This document shows positions 10,901 to 18,283 of a DNA stretch of 64,000 bases, piece by piece. The translations under genes and the position numbers were made by a program. Source of the stretch: Corynebacterium rouxii (lineage in GTDB: Bacteria > Actinomycetota > Actinomycetes > Mycobacteriales > Mycobacteriaceae); contig NZ_LR738855.1 of NCBI RefSeq assembly GCF_902702935.1, positions 124,001-188,000 of the forward strand, in the 5' to 3' direction. The notes beneath the pieces are model-generated. The model ran no database searches. It was not told where the DNA came from and worked only from the letters and a program-made list of their open reading frames with translations. How positions within the stretch are numbered: position 1 is the first letter of the stretch; each line of letters opens with the position of its first letter.

Positions 10901-11812
10901 GAACTAGACGGCGGATCAGTCGAAGAAACTACAGGAATTCTCGAAAGCATAAAAGCGACAATTGGCCAGGAGGCTCTAGATCTTCTTTTAGACTTTATTG
11001 GAGTTACCGACGTAGTCAACTGCTTCCATGGTGAATTTTCCGGTTGTCTATGGACAGCGGTAAGCCTATTCCCAGCTTCGAAGATACTAAAAGCAGGTAA
11101 GGCAATACCTGCGCTACGTAAGCTATTGAGTAAAACTGGCGAGGTGCGCGATTTGCTTCGTGCACGTCGAGTCGAGCACTCAGCCAAGCTCAACCAACTC
11201 CACAGCATTCCCTCCTGCGGAGCGATCTCCCTCAGCTCTGCTGCAGTAACCAGACCAAACATTCAATTTGCGGTTCATTACGCCAATCGGCACAGGCAAT
11301 TGCAATTTGAGCAAGTAGACAGCACCAAATGCACGGTTGGTTCTTTCCCAGGAAGAATTTTCCGAGGGGGAAATTACCGTAAACTTATGACACGTTCCTG
11401 GATCGATCCGCGCCAAAAGTTCAGAGTTGAACGGCACCACATCATCGCCGCTTCTACCATCAAAAAAGAAAAGGCCTCGCTTCCTGTGGGAATGACGTGC
11501 AGCAACGCGCCCGCCATTCAAATGGAGAAAGCGGACCACAAACTCACACAATCTTGGGGAAGCGGGACTAAAGCAAAGAAATATCAGGAAGCGCAGGAAC
11601 AATTGGTTCGGGAAGGAAAAATTGAGGAAGCATTTCAGGGCGAATACGAATACATAAAAAGTGTGTTTCCAGGTAAGTATGATCAAGCGCTCGATGAAAT
11701 GATTGACGACGCTCTTTCTCGTGGTTTCCTTAGCAAAGACTTCCGTATCGCAGACAACCTCGATGCAGGCAATCTATCAATCGATTCACATATCACCGTA
11801 ATTCCAGCCTAA
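7973..11812 (+). CDS. Secreted ALF-repeat polymorphic toxin with HNH/EndoVII-like nuclease tip
   Basis: 1279 residues. A signal peptide (first ~40 residues, ending SVSSADALAQA) precedes ALF-type helical repeats (residues ~60-230), a very Ala-rich coiled coil (~240-560), a second ALF array (~600-800), another coiled coil (~810-960), a pre-toxin hinge with GVTDVVNCFHGEFSGCLWTA (~1000-1030), and a tip at ~1120-1265. The tip has GRIFRGGNY, RVERHHIIAAS (His pair near 1154) and APAIQMEKADHKLTQSWG, the His-rich layout of HNH/endonuclease VII-fold toxins. The long stalk probably carries the nuclease away from the cell surface. Two small genes directly downstream look like immunity genes. Family architecture is known from actinobacteria; the target is inferred to be nucleic acid of competing cells. 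Confidence 0.8.
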   Translation: MHHGRKTLKKYAQTIVTTMITAALGISVSSADALAQADQINLGTQIANEQQAREYAVEMVATNFTASQAAAEAVLRGGPDELTAYTESGMNEARTQDLRQIVVTISSLSGENVQKAATQALNAGDIESLSNFIESGWQTAQTEDDRATAWKATQAPDGSVLKSAAENALSADTADALSEFSSTGANKARRDDKRREVYELTRSPLPSVAAGASEALMTDTDTAIESYLRYGQFVDSARDTETMSITELVDTAISESDKAQQAAGFAATNADQARRATEAARQATQKAKDEALAADAAQVRAGNAAAAAGKLANQSAQAADNAVAAAAEARQALAQTADALARAASAASRARIAAQEASARASAAGYDASMAAQARQAAEQARDAARAAEKAAQSFVHADAAAGFARTASGAAASAASNADAAAAAASDAAAAAGAGDAAAAEARAGAARARAAASRARAASNEVDGLVSRITGLVEQARTAAREAADHASKSAQAAEDAAREAGNASAAAQRAGANAQSAQDAATKSIEAINLASDIAQLAKESAKQRQEQEAQYLKDQAIQANEVETQNDQTRQLQQEKRKQLEDELRLLGAYSNIEATEENPALRPSSPDDLTRLRDATVAAAMVGGPAVSGAAKLALSSGKTEDLQQFAKSGYAAALTTDERSVLNTWWATDPNEEIRDGSEEWVNADGAVVHWFVTDEAKRLRTPALIERAWKLKENAGKEVQLAADKAITEGTYEALDAFVNGNGYLKARHDDQLQLAYELERTGGPELKAAAEAAILGDRQGLNEFIAVEAARKSADDAEKTTHDQQVNALLEQGFQAAHRAAESAAKAQQSYFEAYGNAVQASAFAQEAAQWSGRAEESAQRANRSLASARESLRFAQEQKERANAAARQAEQDAQQATANSDQAQSFALDAHLSANQAQSSAEQARVSAASAGQDAASAAEAADAAYQAATEKWQNEQVELQAANKNAELDGGSVEETTGILESIKATIGQEALDLLLDFIGVTDVVNCFHGEFSGCLWTAVSLFPASKILKAGKAIPALRKLLSKTGEVRDLLRARRVEHSAKLNQLHSIPSCGAISLSSAAVTRPNIQFAVHYANRHRQLQFEQVDSTKCTVGSFPGRIFRGGNYRKLMTRSWIDPRQKFRVERHHIIAASTIKKEKASLPVGMTCSNAPAIQMEKADHKLTQSWGSGTKAKKYQEAQEQLVREGKIEEAFQGEYEYIKSVFPGKYDQALDEMIDDALSRGFLSKDFRIADNLDAGNLSIDSHITVIPA

Positions 11813-11908
11813 GCCGTAGAAACGAGAGCTAGTGCCATGTATTGAATTCTCCAGATGACTACTGTGAATCAGTAAAGCAATGACTTGTATCTAAGGAAGA
11901 CATAGAAA

Positions 11909-12316
11909 ATGAAGTTCAACTTTGAAATTCCCGCACCATTGCAGTTAGGCACACCCATTTCGTACTACGAAGGCCTCCTGTCTGATTACCGCTACCTGGA
12001 TATCTCATATCTCAAGATGTCATTCACGGGCGAGATCATCGGACACTGCGCAGTCGGCAACAATGACTACACAATTCGAGCCAATGTGGAGGGCGAGTCA
12101 GTTTCCTCCGTCGAGATTTTGGATGTGCTCGAAACAGACAGCTTCCTTGATATCCCGTTGTCGTTGCCAAATCGAAAGTTCGTGAAAGCTTTGAAGGGTT
12201 TGGGCATTGAGTTCGACCACGACCGGGACGGCATTAACATTCACCATGAAAATAGAGTGATCGCATTGTCGTACCAATTCGGCAAAGTTGCCGCTATTTG
12301 CTGGGCTAGCGAATAA
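11909..12316 (+). CDS. Probable immunity protein 1 for the ALF-repeat toxin
   Basis: 135 residues, acidic, no signal peptide or membrane segment, so cytoplasmic. No named family recognised. Position 96 bases after the toxin stop, same strand, small size and acidity fit an immunity protein. The C-terminal part (ALKGLGIEFDHDRDGINIHH, then AAICWAS) resembles in layout the C-terminus of the next gene (RALEDKGLKVVKRDSY, then ETIGWFDP), and the sequence around both starts is nearly the same (GAAGACA, one base, AGAAAATGAAG), suggesting a tandem duplication. The start has AAGGAAG upstream. Confidence 0.55.
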   Translation: MKFNFEIPAPLQLGTPISYYEGLLSDYRYLDISYLKMSFTGEIIGHCAVGNNDYTIRANVEGESVSSVEILDVLETDSFLDIPLSLPNRKFVKALKGLGIEFDHDRDGINIHHENRVIALSYQFGKVAAICWASE

Positions 12317-12409
12317 ACCTCTGGCATGTATACTGCACGTATTAACTTACGCGACAGGATCGCCAAAACCTGATGGATGAAACAACCAACGAAAAAGAAG
12401 ACACAGAAA

Positions 12410-12874
12410 ATGAAGATTGAAAGTTCCTGCCCTTTGCCAGTCAAACCCGGTATGACGGTTGCTCAGGCTACCGAGGCGTGTTATCGGTCTGAATTGGGTG
12501 CTGATACCTATGCGGAGGAGTTTGAAGGATGGGTTGATATCGAGGCCTTAGAGCCCGGTGACCCTGGCCGGAAGATCGTATGCTGCGTCGAGGATGGTAT
12601 CTGTATCACGGTTGAGATGAAGTACATGGACTTACCGATTACGGATACCTTTTACGGCGTAGACCTTAACTGTCAGCCCGGTGAAGGTTGGGCGACTAGT
12701 CTTGAGCGGGTCGCGCGAGCATTGGAAGATAAGGGGCTCAAAGTAGTAAAACGGGACTCCTATGTTTTGCTTCCCGATCTTTTTGTAGCTATTGAGGTGG
12801 GTGAAACAATTGGATGGTTTGACCCCGCATATTGGAGCCGTGAGGAGTTCTTGGAGGAAGCCATACTCGCTTAG
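12410..12874 (+). CDS. Probable immunity protein 2 (diverged copy)
   Basis: About 154 residues from ATG 12410 (MKIESSCPL); the frame is open to ATG 12377, but the start at 12410 matches the flank of the preceding gene. Cytoplasmic and strongly acidic, with VDIEALEPGDPGRKIVCC and a C-terminal WFDPAYWSREEFLEE. No family recognised. It lies 93 bases after the first putative immunity gene. It might protect against a second toxin variant or be an orphan immunity gene kept after toxin-tip exchange. Function inferred from context only. Confidence 0.5.
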   Translation: MKIESSCPLPVKPGMTVAQATEACYRSELGADTYAEEFEGWVDIEALEPGDPGRKIVCCVEDGICITVEMKYMDLPITDTFYGVDLNCQPGEGWATSLERVARALEDKGLKVVKRDSYVLLPDLFVAIEVGETIGWFDPAYWSREEFLEEAILA

Positions 12875-13054
12875 CTTGCATAACCGCGTGCACGCGAGGA
12901 TATTTTATAGTCCCTTCACGTTCGAGTGTTTCTCCGAGCGATTTTCGAACGGATCCGGCTTCATGAAACTCCAAGTGCATCATCAAACATAATAAAACAT
13001 CCCAGATCGTCTGAAATGGGAACGACAGCCCCCCTTGCACCTTAACTATATCGA

Positions 13055-13309
13055 TTACCCTCTAGGAGGGAAGGGATCGTCACCATATGAATTGCGCTGG
13101 TGTATACGCCCATCGTCTTTACGATGCTTTATCCACTCGCTACCACTATCCTTAGCGAGCTTTTGGCTCCACTTTCGCGCCTCAGATTCCGTATCTCGAT
13201 AGCCAGAGGCTCGAGAAGCACCCTCTCTCCCTACCTTCCACTGCTGACGCTCACTATCCCATGACTGATGAACATTCTTACCGGACACTTCGCCCTCCTC
13301 AGGAACCAT
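13055..13309 (-). CDS. DUF2188-domain protein
   Basis: About 85 residues. The frame reads NVHQSWDSERQQWKVGREGA, then ESEARKWSQKLAKDSGSE, and ends RIHQRNSYGDDPFPPRG; this layout (a short beta hairpin, one helix, a terminal strand with NSYG-DPFPP) is the DUF2188 pattern. The role is unknown. The start at ATG 13309 (MVPEEGEV) is a choice; the frame is open further upstream to 13402. It sits alone among decayed genes, and the 180 bases between it and the preceding immunity-like gene show nothing. Confidence 0.6.
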   Translation of the reverse strand: MVPEEGEVSGKNVHQSWDSERQQWKVGREGASRASGYRDTESEARKWSQKLAKDSGSEWIKHRKDDGRIHQRNSYGDDPFPPRG

Positions 13310-13419
13310 ACTTACTAACTCTCTACACAGCCATTCGACCACAATGCAAATGTATGTTCTAGTGCTAAAGTGGGTCGGCGCATAATCCCGAACGATTGAC
13401 AATCAACCTTTTCCACAAA

Positions 13420-13672
13420 ATGAGCCGATCAGCAGCCATCAACTATTCCCAATACACTGGGCGCCCCTTGTCAGAAGTCGATGCATCAGCGGTTAAGCAA
13501 CACGATGCTAATGAAGATAGGATGATTCTGTGTCGACATAGAAAGAAGTCACGAGGGGGAAGTAACAACTGCCAACCAGCTCTTGACGAGAACACGGAAA
13601 AGGTTGGGGTTGCCCTTCCTAAAACAGAACGCTATCCTCAAGGGTGTGGAGTTGATCTTCGTTGAAAGATGA
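13420..13672 (+). pseudogene. Possible remnant of a small unknown gene
   Basis: Two adjoining frames look protein-like but are joined only by a frameshift near 13530: ATG 13420 gives MSRSAAINYSQYTGRPLSEV, and the +1 frame then gives TANQLLTRTRKRLGLPFLKQ and ends ELIFVER before a terminator. No family recognised. May also be noise. Confidence 0.25.
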
Positions 13673-13682
13673 ACATCAACTC

Positions 13683-13725
13683 GGCCCGCACTGTAGCTAC
13701 TGGCAGGTGCGGGCCATTTTATTTC
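13683..13725 (+). terminator. Intrinsic terminator
   Basis: Perfect 9-base stem GGCCCGCAC (13683-13691) / GTGCGGGCC (13707-13715) followed by ATTTTATTT. It sits between convergent decayed genes. Confidence 0.75.
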
Positions 13726-14392
13726 TTCTGGGGAGCTGCATAGATAATCGTAGAGTGCGGCTCTAAGTAGTCCCCGGTTTCGTTTCTGCCCTTGTGCGTA
13801 ATCTGACGTCGGTAGGCCATACAAGTTATATCCGGAGCCCATAGAAGCTGCTCATCGGATGGGCTAACCCAAGCTACGCCTACCTCACGAGGAAAGATGC
13901 CCTCCTGCCTGAGCCTCCTAACCAGACGCCGATCCCGATTATCGTCAACTCGTCTTAATCGCTTTTCGAAGATGAGCCCTGCCGGAGGATTATCGCGTGT
14001 GCTCCCGTAGATGTGCTCTACCAGAGACCTTAAGCAATCTCCCCTAGCCTGCTCAAGGTCTCCCCCCAGACTGCAGGGGAATTCCAACGGAAACAAGGTG
14101 CTTGTCTCCCCAGGAGTCGAGCTGCTTCAGCATCTCGACGGTACGGTACTGACTTTCAGAGGTGCGGAGTTCATCTGTTGTGTGCCAATAATCCTTCTCC
14201 GAAATATCGCGAAGAGTCTTGCGGGTTCCCTCAAGATCCCCATAGCTAAGCTTCACTGCTGCCAAGATATAAAAGGACCCCGCTCTCGTATTCGTCAGGC
14301 ACCGAGTACGACTCATCGAGGTAAAGAAAGGCGTCATCATCAGACGCACCACCGTACAGCCTCACCAAAGATGGGTGTAGATGCTCTTTCAT
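13719..14392 (-). pseudogene. Decayed DUF3800-like gene
   Basis: Three frames on the minus strand give one protein-like series. From ATG 14392 (GGAGG upstream): MKEHLHPSLVRLYGG then AFLYLDESYSVPDEY, a stop, then FYILAAVKLSYGDLEGTRKT and YRTVEMLKQLDSWGDKHLVS in the second frame, and LRSLVEHIYGSTRDNPPAGL, FEKRLRRVDDNRDRRL and ITCMAYRRQITHKGRNETGD in the third. The FLYLDES start followed by FYILAAV is the DUF3800 (RNase H-like) pattern. Two frameshifts make it inactive. Family call is from motif memory. Confidence 0.55.
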
Positions 14393-14695
14393 GACATCCT
14401 CCTCAGATGATCTACCTAGCTTGATTGATTCCTCCAGAAACTAGGTTACTGGCCGGTAGGCCACGCTCAGATAACTCAGCACACCTCTCGGGGGCGCTGG
14501 AAGCGCCACTGCCCGCGAAAGCAAGGCGAGCTGCTCTCTTCAAAGGTGAAAATGGCCATCTTGGAGGCCAGAACCCAGGGGGTGCCGACCCCTCATCCGA
14601 GGAGCTAGCGGACACCTTGGGAACCTCAGTTAGGCGGATTCGGCACACGGGTGCCGGTTACGTAGTAGTTCGCGTGCTTTGGCCATCACTTTGGG
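14393..14695. other. Intergenic stretch without a convincing gene
   Basis: About 300 bases with overlapping open frames on both strands, none with domain character. It holds GC-rich palindromic pieces (for example GGGGGTGCCGACCCC near 14579). Probably debris between two decayed genes. Confidence 0.4.
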
Positions 14696-14881
14696 GTGGC
14701 TCGTCGGCTGCTTGAGTGGCTGTCGCGACGTACGGGGCGGCCGGGTTCGTTTTATCTTCGGGAAGCGTTGAGTGCACATCTGGCTGATCTGGAGTATGTG
14801 TATCGCTTGGAGGAGGAGGCTGCTCAGGTTCGTCGCGGGGAGTTGGGAACTGTGCCGTTGAGTCAGCTGGAGCGCGAGTAA
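14696..14881 (+). pseudogene. RelB-type antitoxin remnant
   Basis: Reads ARRLLEWLSRRTGRPGSF, then YLREALSAHLADLEYVYR and GELGTVPLSQLERE. The TGR-x-x-x-FYLREAL core and the acidic, Glu-rich tail are typical of RelB/DUF6290 ribbon-helix-helix antitoxins. The N-terminal DNA-binding strand is missing: the frame is closed by a stop at 14663 and there is no good start. A toxin remnant follows directly. Confidence 0.6.
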
Positions 14882-15028
14882 GTTTCTGCGGGAGGTTGGC
14901 GCCTTTGAGAACCCGAGGTTACGAGGTAAGGCATTAGCAGCCAATAAGTCGGGTTTGCTGACATTGTAAACGCGCATGTTGTCGTCGTTGTGGTTGACGT
15001 TGGGCACCGCTCGAAGGTCTACGACTAA
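14881..15028 (+). pseudogene. RelE-type toxin remnant
   Basis: Directly after the antitoxin fragment one frame reads FLREVGAFENPRLRGKALAA, and after a break another reads NAHVVVVVVDVGHRSKVYD before a stop at 15026. The NPR-x-x-GKAL segment and the terminal DVGHRSKVY are hallmark RelE pieces; the catalytic middle (the WRYRVGDYR region) is lost. A weak inverted repeat (CCTCGCCTC / GAGGCGGGG) lies at about 15035-15085. Confidence 0.55.
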
Positions 15029-15145
15029 CCCCTTTGGTCCTCGCCTCCGTCGGGTCCACCGTTTTCCATCACGCGACAGAGGCGGGGGTTGTAGATTGTT
15101 GGCTTGAGGGGGCCGAGGCCATAAGCAGCCGCACCGGTTAGACTG

Positions 15146-15445
15146 ATGGGCATGCAAGCGCAGGATGTCACGATTCGTGATCAAGAAATCAAACTCGGTC
15201 AGTTTATTAAGCTCGCCAACCTCGTAGAAACCGGCGGCGCCGCAAAAGAAGTCATCGCTGAGGGGCGCGTCACCGTCAACGGTGCCGTGGATACCCGACG
15301 TGGCAAGACGCTTCGCGACGGCGACGTGGTCTGCATCGGCACCGTCTGCGCCCGCGTAGTCGCAGGTGCTGAGGATGATGACGACTACTTTGATGAGAAG
15401 ACCGCCAACGATGACTTCGATCCAGAAGTCTGGAGGAACATGTAA
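15146..15445 (+). CDS. S4-domain RNA-binding protein (YbcJ/YaaA type)
   Basis: About 99 residues, or 97 from a second ATG at 15152. The S4 fold core is visible: EIKLGQFIKLANLVETGG, AKEVIAEGRVTVNGAVDTRR, then GKTLRDGDVVCIG. An acidic tail (AEDDDDYFDEK) follows. Small stand-alone S4 proteins bind structured RNA, often linked to ribosomes; the exact partner is unknown. Its stop overlaps the start of the next gene by one base (TAATG), so the two are translationally linked. Confidence 0.85.
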   Translation: MGMQAQDVTIRDQEIKLGQFIKLANLVETGGAAKEVIAEGRVTVNGAVDTRRGKTLRDGDVVCIGTVCARVVAGAEDDDDYFDEKTANDDFDPEVWRNM

Positions 15446-16269
15446 TGCCCGCATTCCAAGCCGAACCAGGCATGCCCTACTGGATCGACCTGACCACCAG
15501 CGACCTGCGTAAATCCACCTATTTCTACTCCCACGTACTGGGCTGGGAAATCGAAGAATTTGGTGCCGACTACCACCTCGCCCGCGTACAAGGCCTGCCA
15601 GTAGCAGGTTTTATCAAACGCCCAGAAAACCACCAGCAGCCCGATACCTGGGTCACCTACTTCATGACGGACAACATCGCCGCTGACTGTGCAGAAGTAG
15701 AAAAACTAGGCGGTCGGGTACTCGCTGACCCCATGGAAGTCCGCTTGGGGCTCATGGCATTGGTCGTCGACAATGCCGGTGGCCTCTTCGGCCTGATCCA
15801 ACCCGCCGGTGAAGATGCCTTCATTGCGGCCGGTGAACCTGGCACACCAGTGTGGCATGAGCTCACCGCCACCACGAACTACACCAAGGCAGTAGAGTTC
15901 TACCCAGCACTTTTCGGCTGGGCAACAGCCACCATGGACACCGACGGCTCCTTCGAATACACCACCGCCCAAGTAGATGGCGGAGCTATCGCAGGAATCT
16001 TCAACGCCGAAGGCCAATTCCCATCCCAAGTACCAAGCTTCTGGCAAAGCTACCTCGGCGTTGCTGAGGTAGACGCTGCCGTCGCAGCGACCGTGGAATA
16101 CGGCGGCAGTGTTATCCGCGAACCATGGGACACCGAATTCGGTCGCATGGCGATCATCGCAGACTCCACCGGTGCCACTGTCACCCTGTGTGAAGCACCT
16201 GAACCTGTAGAAGAAGGTAACGAGTCTGATCCGCTAGAAGGCATTGACCTCAGCCAATTCGGCCTCTAG
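15445..16269 (+). CDS. Two-domain VOC (glyoxalase/bleomycin-resistance) protein
   Basis: 274 residues with two vicinal-oxygen-chelate modules, residues ~8-125 and ~135-255. Each starts with a substrate/metal strand (MPYWIDLTTSDLRKSTYFYS and PVWHELTATTNYTKAVEFYP) and contains the FYxxxLGW signature (HVLGWEIEEFG and ALFGWATATMD). Such proteins include dioxygenases, antibiotic-binding proteins and antitoxin-like metabolite binders; no substrate can be named. The tail is acidic. Follows the S4 gene with a 1-base overlap. Confidence 0.85.
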   Translation: MPAFQAEPGMPYWIDLTTSDLRKSTYFYSHVLGWEIEEFGADYHLARVQGLPVAGFIKRPENHQQPDTWVTYFMTDNIAADCAEVEKLGGRVLADPMEVRLGLMALVVDNAGGLFGLIQPAGEDAFIAAGEPGTPVWHELTATTNYTKAVEFYPALFGWATATMDTDGSFEYTTAQVDGGAIAGIFNAEGQFPSQVPSFWQSYLGVAEVDAAVAATVEYGGSVIREPWDTEFGRMAIIADSTGATVTLCEAPEPVEEGNESDPLEGIDLSQFGL

Positions 16270-16274
16270 CCGCC

Positions 16275-16580
16275 ATGGGCACTGATTGCTCGCAGCACGT
16301 CCCGCTCAGCGATCTCACTGAGCGGGTTCTAGCTGATGTTGATGCCATCCCCAGCGGGAAAGTCACCACCTATGGTGACGTGGCACGCCGCGTGGGGTGC
16401 GGTGCCCGCCACGTGGGCAGCATTATGCGTCGATACGGTGCGCTGACCACATGGTGGCGCGTCGTGCGTGCCGACGGCACCCTGGCGGTCGCCGACCGCG
16501 CGGTCGAGCACTGGAACCGCGAAAAGATCGCGCACAATGGAAGTCGTGTGGATCTCGCCCAGTGCTACTATCAGCCCTAA
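16275..16580 (+). CDS. Alkyltransferase-like protein (ATL, MGMT family)
   Basis: About 101 residues. It carries the DNA-binding helix-turn-helix of O6-alkylguanine transferases (IPSGKVTTYGDVARRVG, then ARHVGSIMRRYG), but the active site PCHR is replaced by TTWWRVVRADG, so there is no acceptor cysteine. ATL proteins bind O6-alkylguanine and hand the lesion to nucleotide-excision repair. It starts 6 bases after the VOC gene and may share its transcript. Together with AlkB-like and Tag earlier it makes three alkylation-repair genes in 16 kb. Confidence 0.85.
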   Translation: MGTDCSQHVPLSDLTERVLADVDAIPSGKVTTYGDVARRVGCGARHVGSIMRRYGALTTWWRVVRADGTLAVADRAVEHWNREKIAHNGSRVDLAQCYYQP

Positions 16581-16589
16581 CCGGTGAAT

Positions 16590-17510
16590 CTACGCGCTGT
16601 GTTGCGCTGCCTGATGTGCAAGAAATTCCGCCACGTCGCGCACCCGCTGGCGAGCCACCTCTGGGGTAGAAACCCGATGCTCAGAGACGTATTCCAGCAC
16701 CCTGACCTGCTCCGGCTCCTCGGCCCATGGGTAATGCCCCGCGATGGCATCGTTGCTAGCTACCTGCATAAGCGTTGGTGGGAACTGGTTGGGGTCAGGG
16801 AAGCTGACCTCGCCAACAACCTCAGGGGGTAGCCCCGTGAGATCAAGGTGCGGGAAAGTTAAAGCCTGAGCATCCCAAAGCGAATGCGTCAAGGTGGTCA
16901 GTGTGCCACCGGAGGAGTATCCCCAGGCAAACAGCGCGGTGGGCTGCTGATTGTCACGCACCCACTGGGCAGCCGTGGTGACCGTTGCGATGACCTGTTC
17001 CAAGGTGTGCTCAGGCACCAGCGGATAATCCAGGTCCAAGAAAGTAACACCGGAGAGGTTGGCTACGGCAGCAACCTCGGGGCGCCACGCGTTGTCGAGT
17101 GCTACGCCGGAGCCTTTCCACCAGCCGCCGGGGTGTAAGGAGATGGCCCAGGCGCCGGTCGGGTTGTCGGGGCGGATGATCTGCCCGCCAAGTTCGGGGA
17201 CATCTTCGGTGGTCACGCCGTCGATAAAGGCGACACCTGGCATGGTGTGGTCGAGGGCGGAGCCGAGCATGAGCATGCAGGCGTGGGTGATTCGGTCGGG
17301 GAGGCGGGCGTCGAAAGTGTCGATGGCCTCCTTATCGCTGGGGTTATCCGACCACGGTGGGTTCTTCGCAGGTGCCTCATAGTGGGCGGCGATATAGGTG
17401 GAGAGCTGCTCTAGTTGCTGCTCGGGGGTAAGGATGCGATCGTGGCCGCCGATAAGGAATTCTTCACGCTCGCGGCGCTCTTCTGGGCTGATGTTCGATG
17501 TATCCGTCAT
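16590..17510 (-). CDS. Alpha/beta hydrolase
   Basis: About 306 residues from ATG 17510 (MTDTSNISPEER); an upstream ATG at 17540 is possible. The oxyanion loop HPGGWWKG and the nucleophile elbow GYSSGG fit the HSL/alpha-beta hydrolase-3 group (HGGGW and GxSxGG). Likely acid and base residues lie in VASNDAIAG and VSEHRVS near the C-terminus. Cytoplasmic, no signal. Substrate unknown; probably a carboxylester or amide. It is convergent with the alkyltransferase-like gene. Confidence 0.8.
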   Translation of the reverse strand: MTDTSNISPEERREREEFLIGGHDRILTPEQQLEQLSTYIAAHYEAPAKNPPWSDNPSDKEAIDTFDARLPDRITHACMLMLGSALDHTMPGVAFIDGVTTEDVPELGGQIIRPDNPTGAWAISLHPGGWWKGSGVALDNAWRPEVAAVANLSGVTFLDLDYPLVPEHTLEQVIATVTTAAQWVRDNQQPTALFAWGYSSGGTLTTLTHSLWDAQALTFPHLDLTGLPPEVVGEVSFPDPNQFPPTLMQVASNDAIAGHYPWAEEPEQVRVLEYVSEHRVSTPEVARQRVRDVAEFLAHQAAQHSA

Positions 17511-17649
17511 GATTTTCATCCTACGCGTGTTGGGGATCACCCCCGCTGCAGGGCATTACTGCGCCACCTTCTCAACAAAAGGTGTAGAAACAATAAAAAC
17601 ATAATGGTCACAAGGATGTGTCCGTAGCGTGAAAGGGTTAGTGCGGAGC

Positions 17650-18276
17650 ATGAGCGGTATCTCTATTATCGAAAACGCAGTTCTTAAGCCCACCAAGCGC
17701 GAGGTCGCTGAGCAATGGTTGGGCTATTTTGAGCACATTGGTTCCTACCGCTTTGTGGACCCCGATGGTCAGGTAGGTATCGAGTCGCTGATTGGTTTCG
17801 ATCTCGACCGCCGGCTTGTTCAGATGCCGGTGACGTATCGCAGCGCCGAATTTGATGCGGAACACACATTGACCACCATGGACCACTCGGTGCTAGGCAC
17901 CCGCTACGTGAGCAACGCCATGGGCGATCCGGTGGCGGTACGCGAGTACATTCGGGTGATCTTGGAGGCCGACAACGGCGCGCAGCGTTCCGACGGCAAA
18001 GTGTCGGTCCTCGACGTGCGCGGCAGCGGCAACCGTGAGGAGGGCCTCGAGATCGGCGAAGTACGCATTCTCGAGGCCACACGGCAGCGCGCGGTGGGCT
18101 ACGTGCGTATCGACGGCACCCTCCGCGGCTTTGTCCTGCGAGTTCCGCATCTGCTCGTGCCAGAGAACTCCCCACGTCTAGGGCATAACATCTCGCCCAT
18201 GCGATTGAACGGCTCTGTGGTGATGTCCCCTGAAACCGTTCTCATCGCAGCGGAGCTGAGCTGGCACGATATTTAA
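17650..18276 (+). CDS. Maltokinase N-terminal cap-like protein
   Basis: About 208 residues from ATG 17650 (MSGISIIENAVLKPTKREVA); the frame extends to 17629. Conserved segments such as VQMPVTYRSAEF, HTLTTMDHSVLGTRYVSNAM and DP-VAVREYIRVI are like the N-terminal cap of mycobacterial/actinobacterial maltokinases, but no kinase domain follows. Stand-alone versions of unknown function occur in Corynebacterium. It diverges from the hydrolase gene across about 140 bases that should hold both promoters. Confidence 0.65.
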   Translation: MSGISIIENAVLKPTKREVAEQWLGYFEHIGSYRFVDPDGQVGIESLIGFDLDRRLVQMPVTYRSAEFDAEHTLTTMDHSVLGTRYVSNAMGDPVAVREYIRVILEADNGAQRSDGKVSVLDVRGSGNREEGLEIGEVRILEATRQRAVGYVRIDGTLRGFVLRVPHLLVPENSPRLGHNISPMRLNGSVVMSPETVLIAAELSWHDI

Positions 18277-18283
18277 CCAAGGG

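Noticed and set aside
14425..14715. 96-codon plus-strand frame before the RelB fragment
   Set aside because: Low-complexity composition, no family resemblance, and in a different frame from the antitoxin remnant.
14630..15454. 274-codon open frame on the minus strand
   Set aside because: Antisense to the RelBE remnants and the clear S4-domain gene; Arg/Pro/His-rich composition of a shadow frame.
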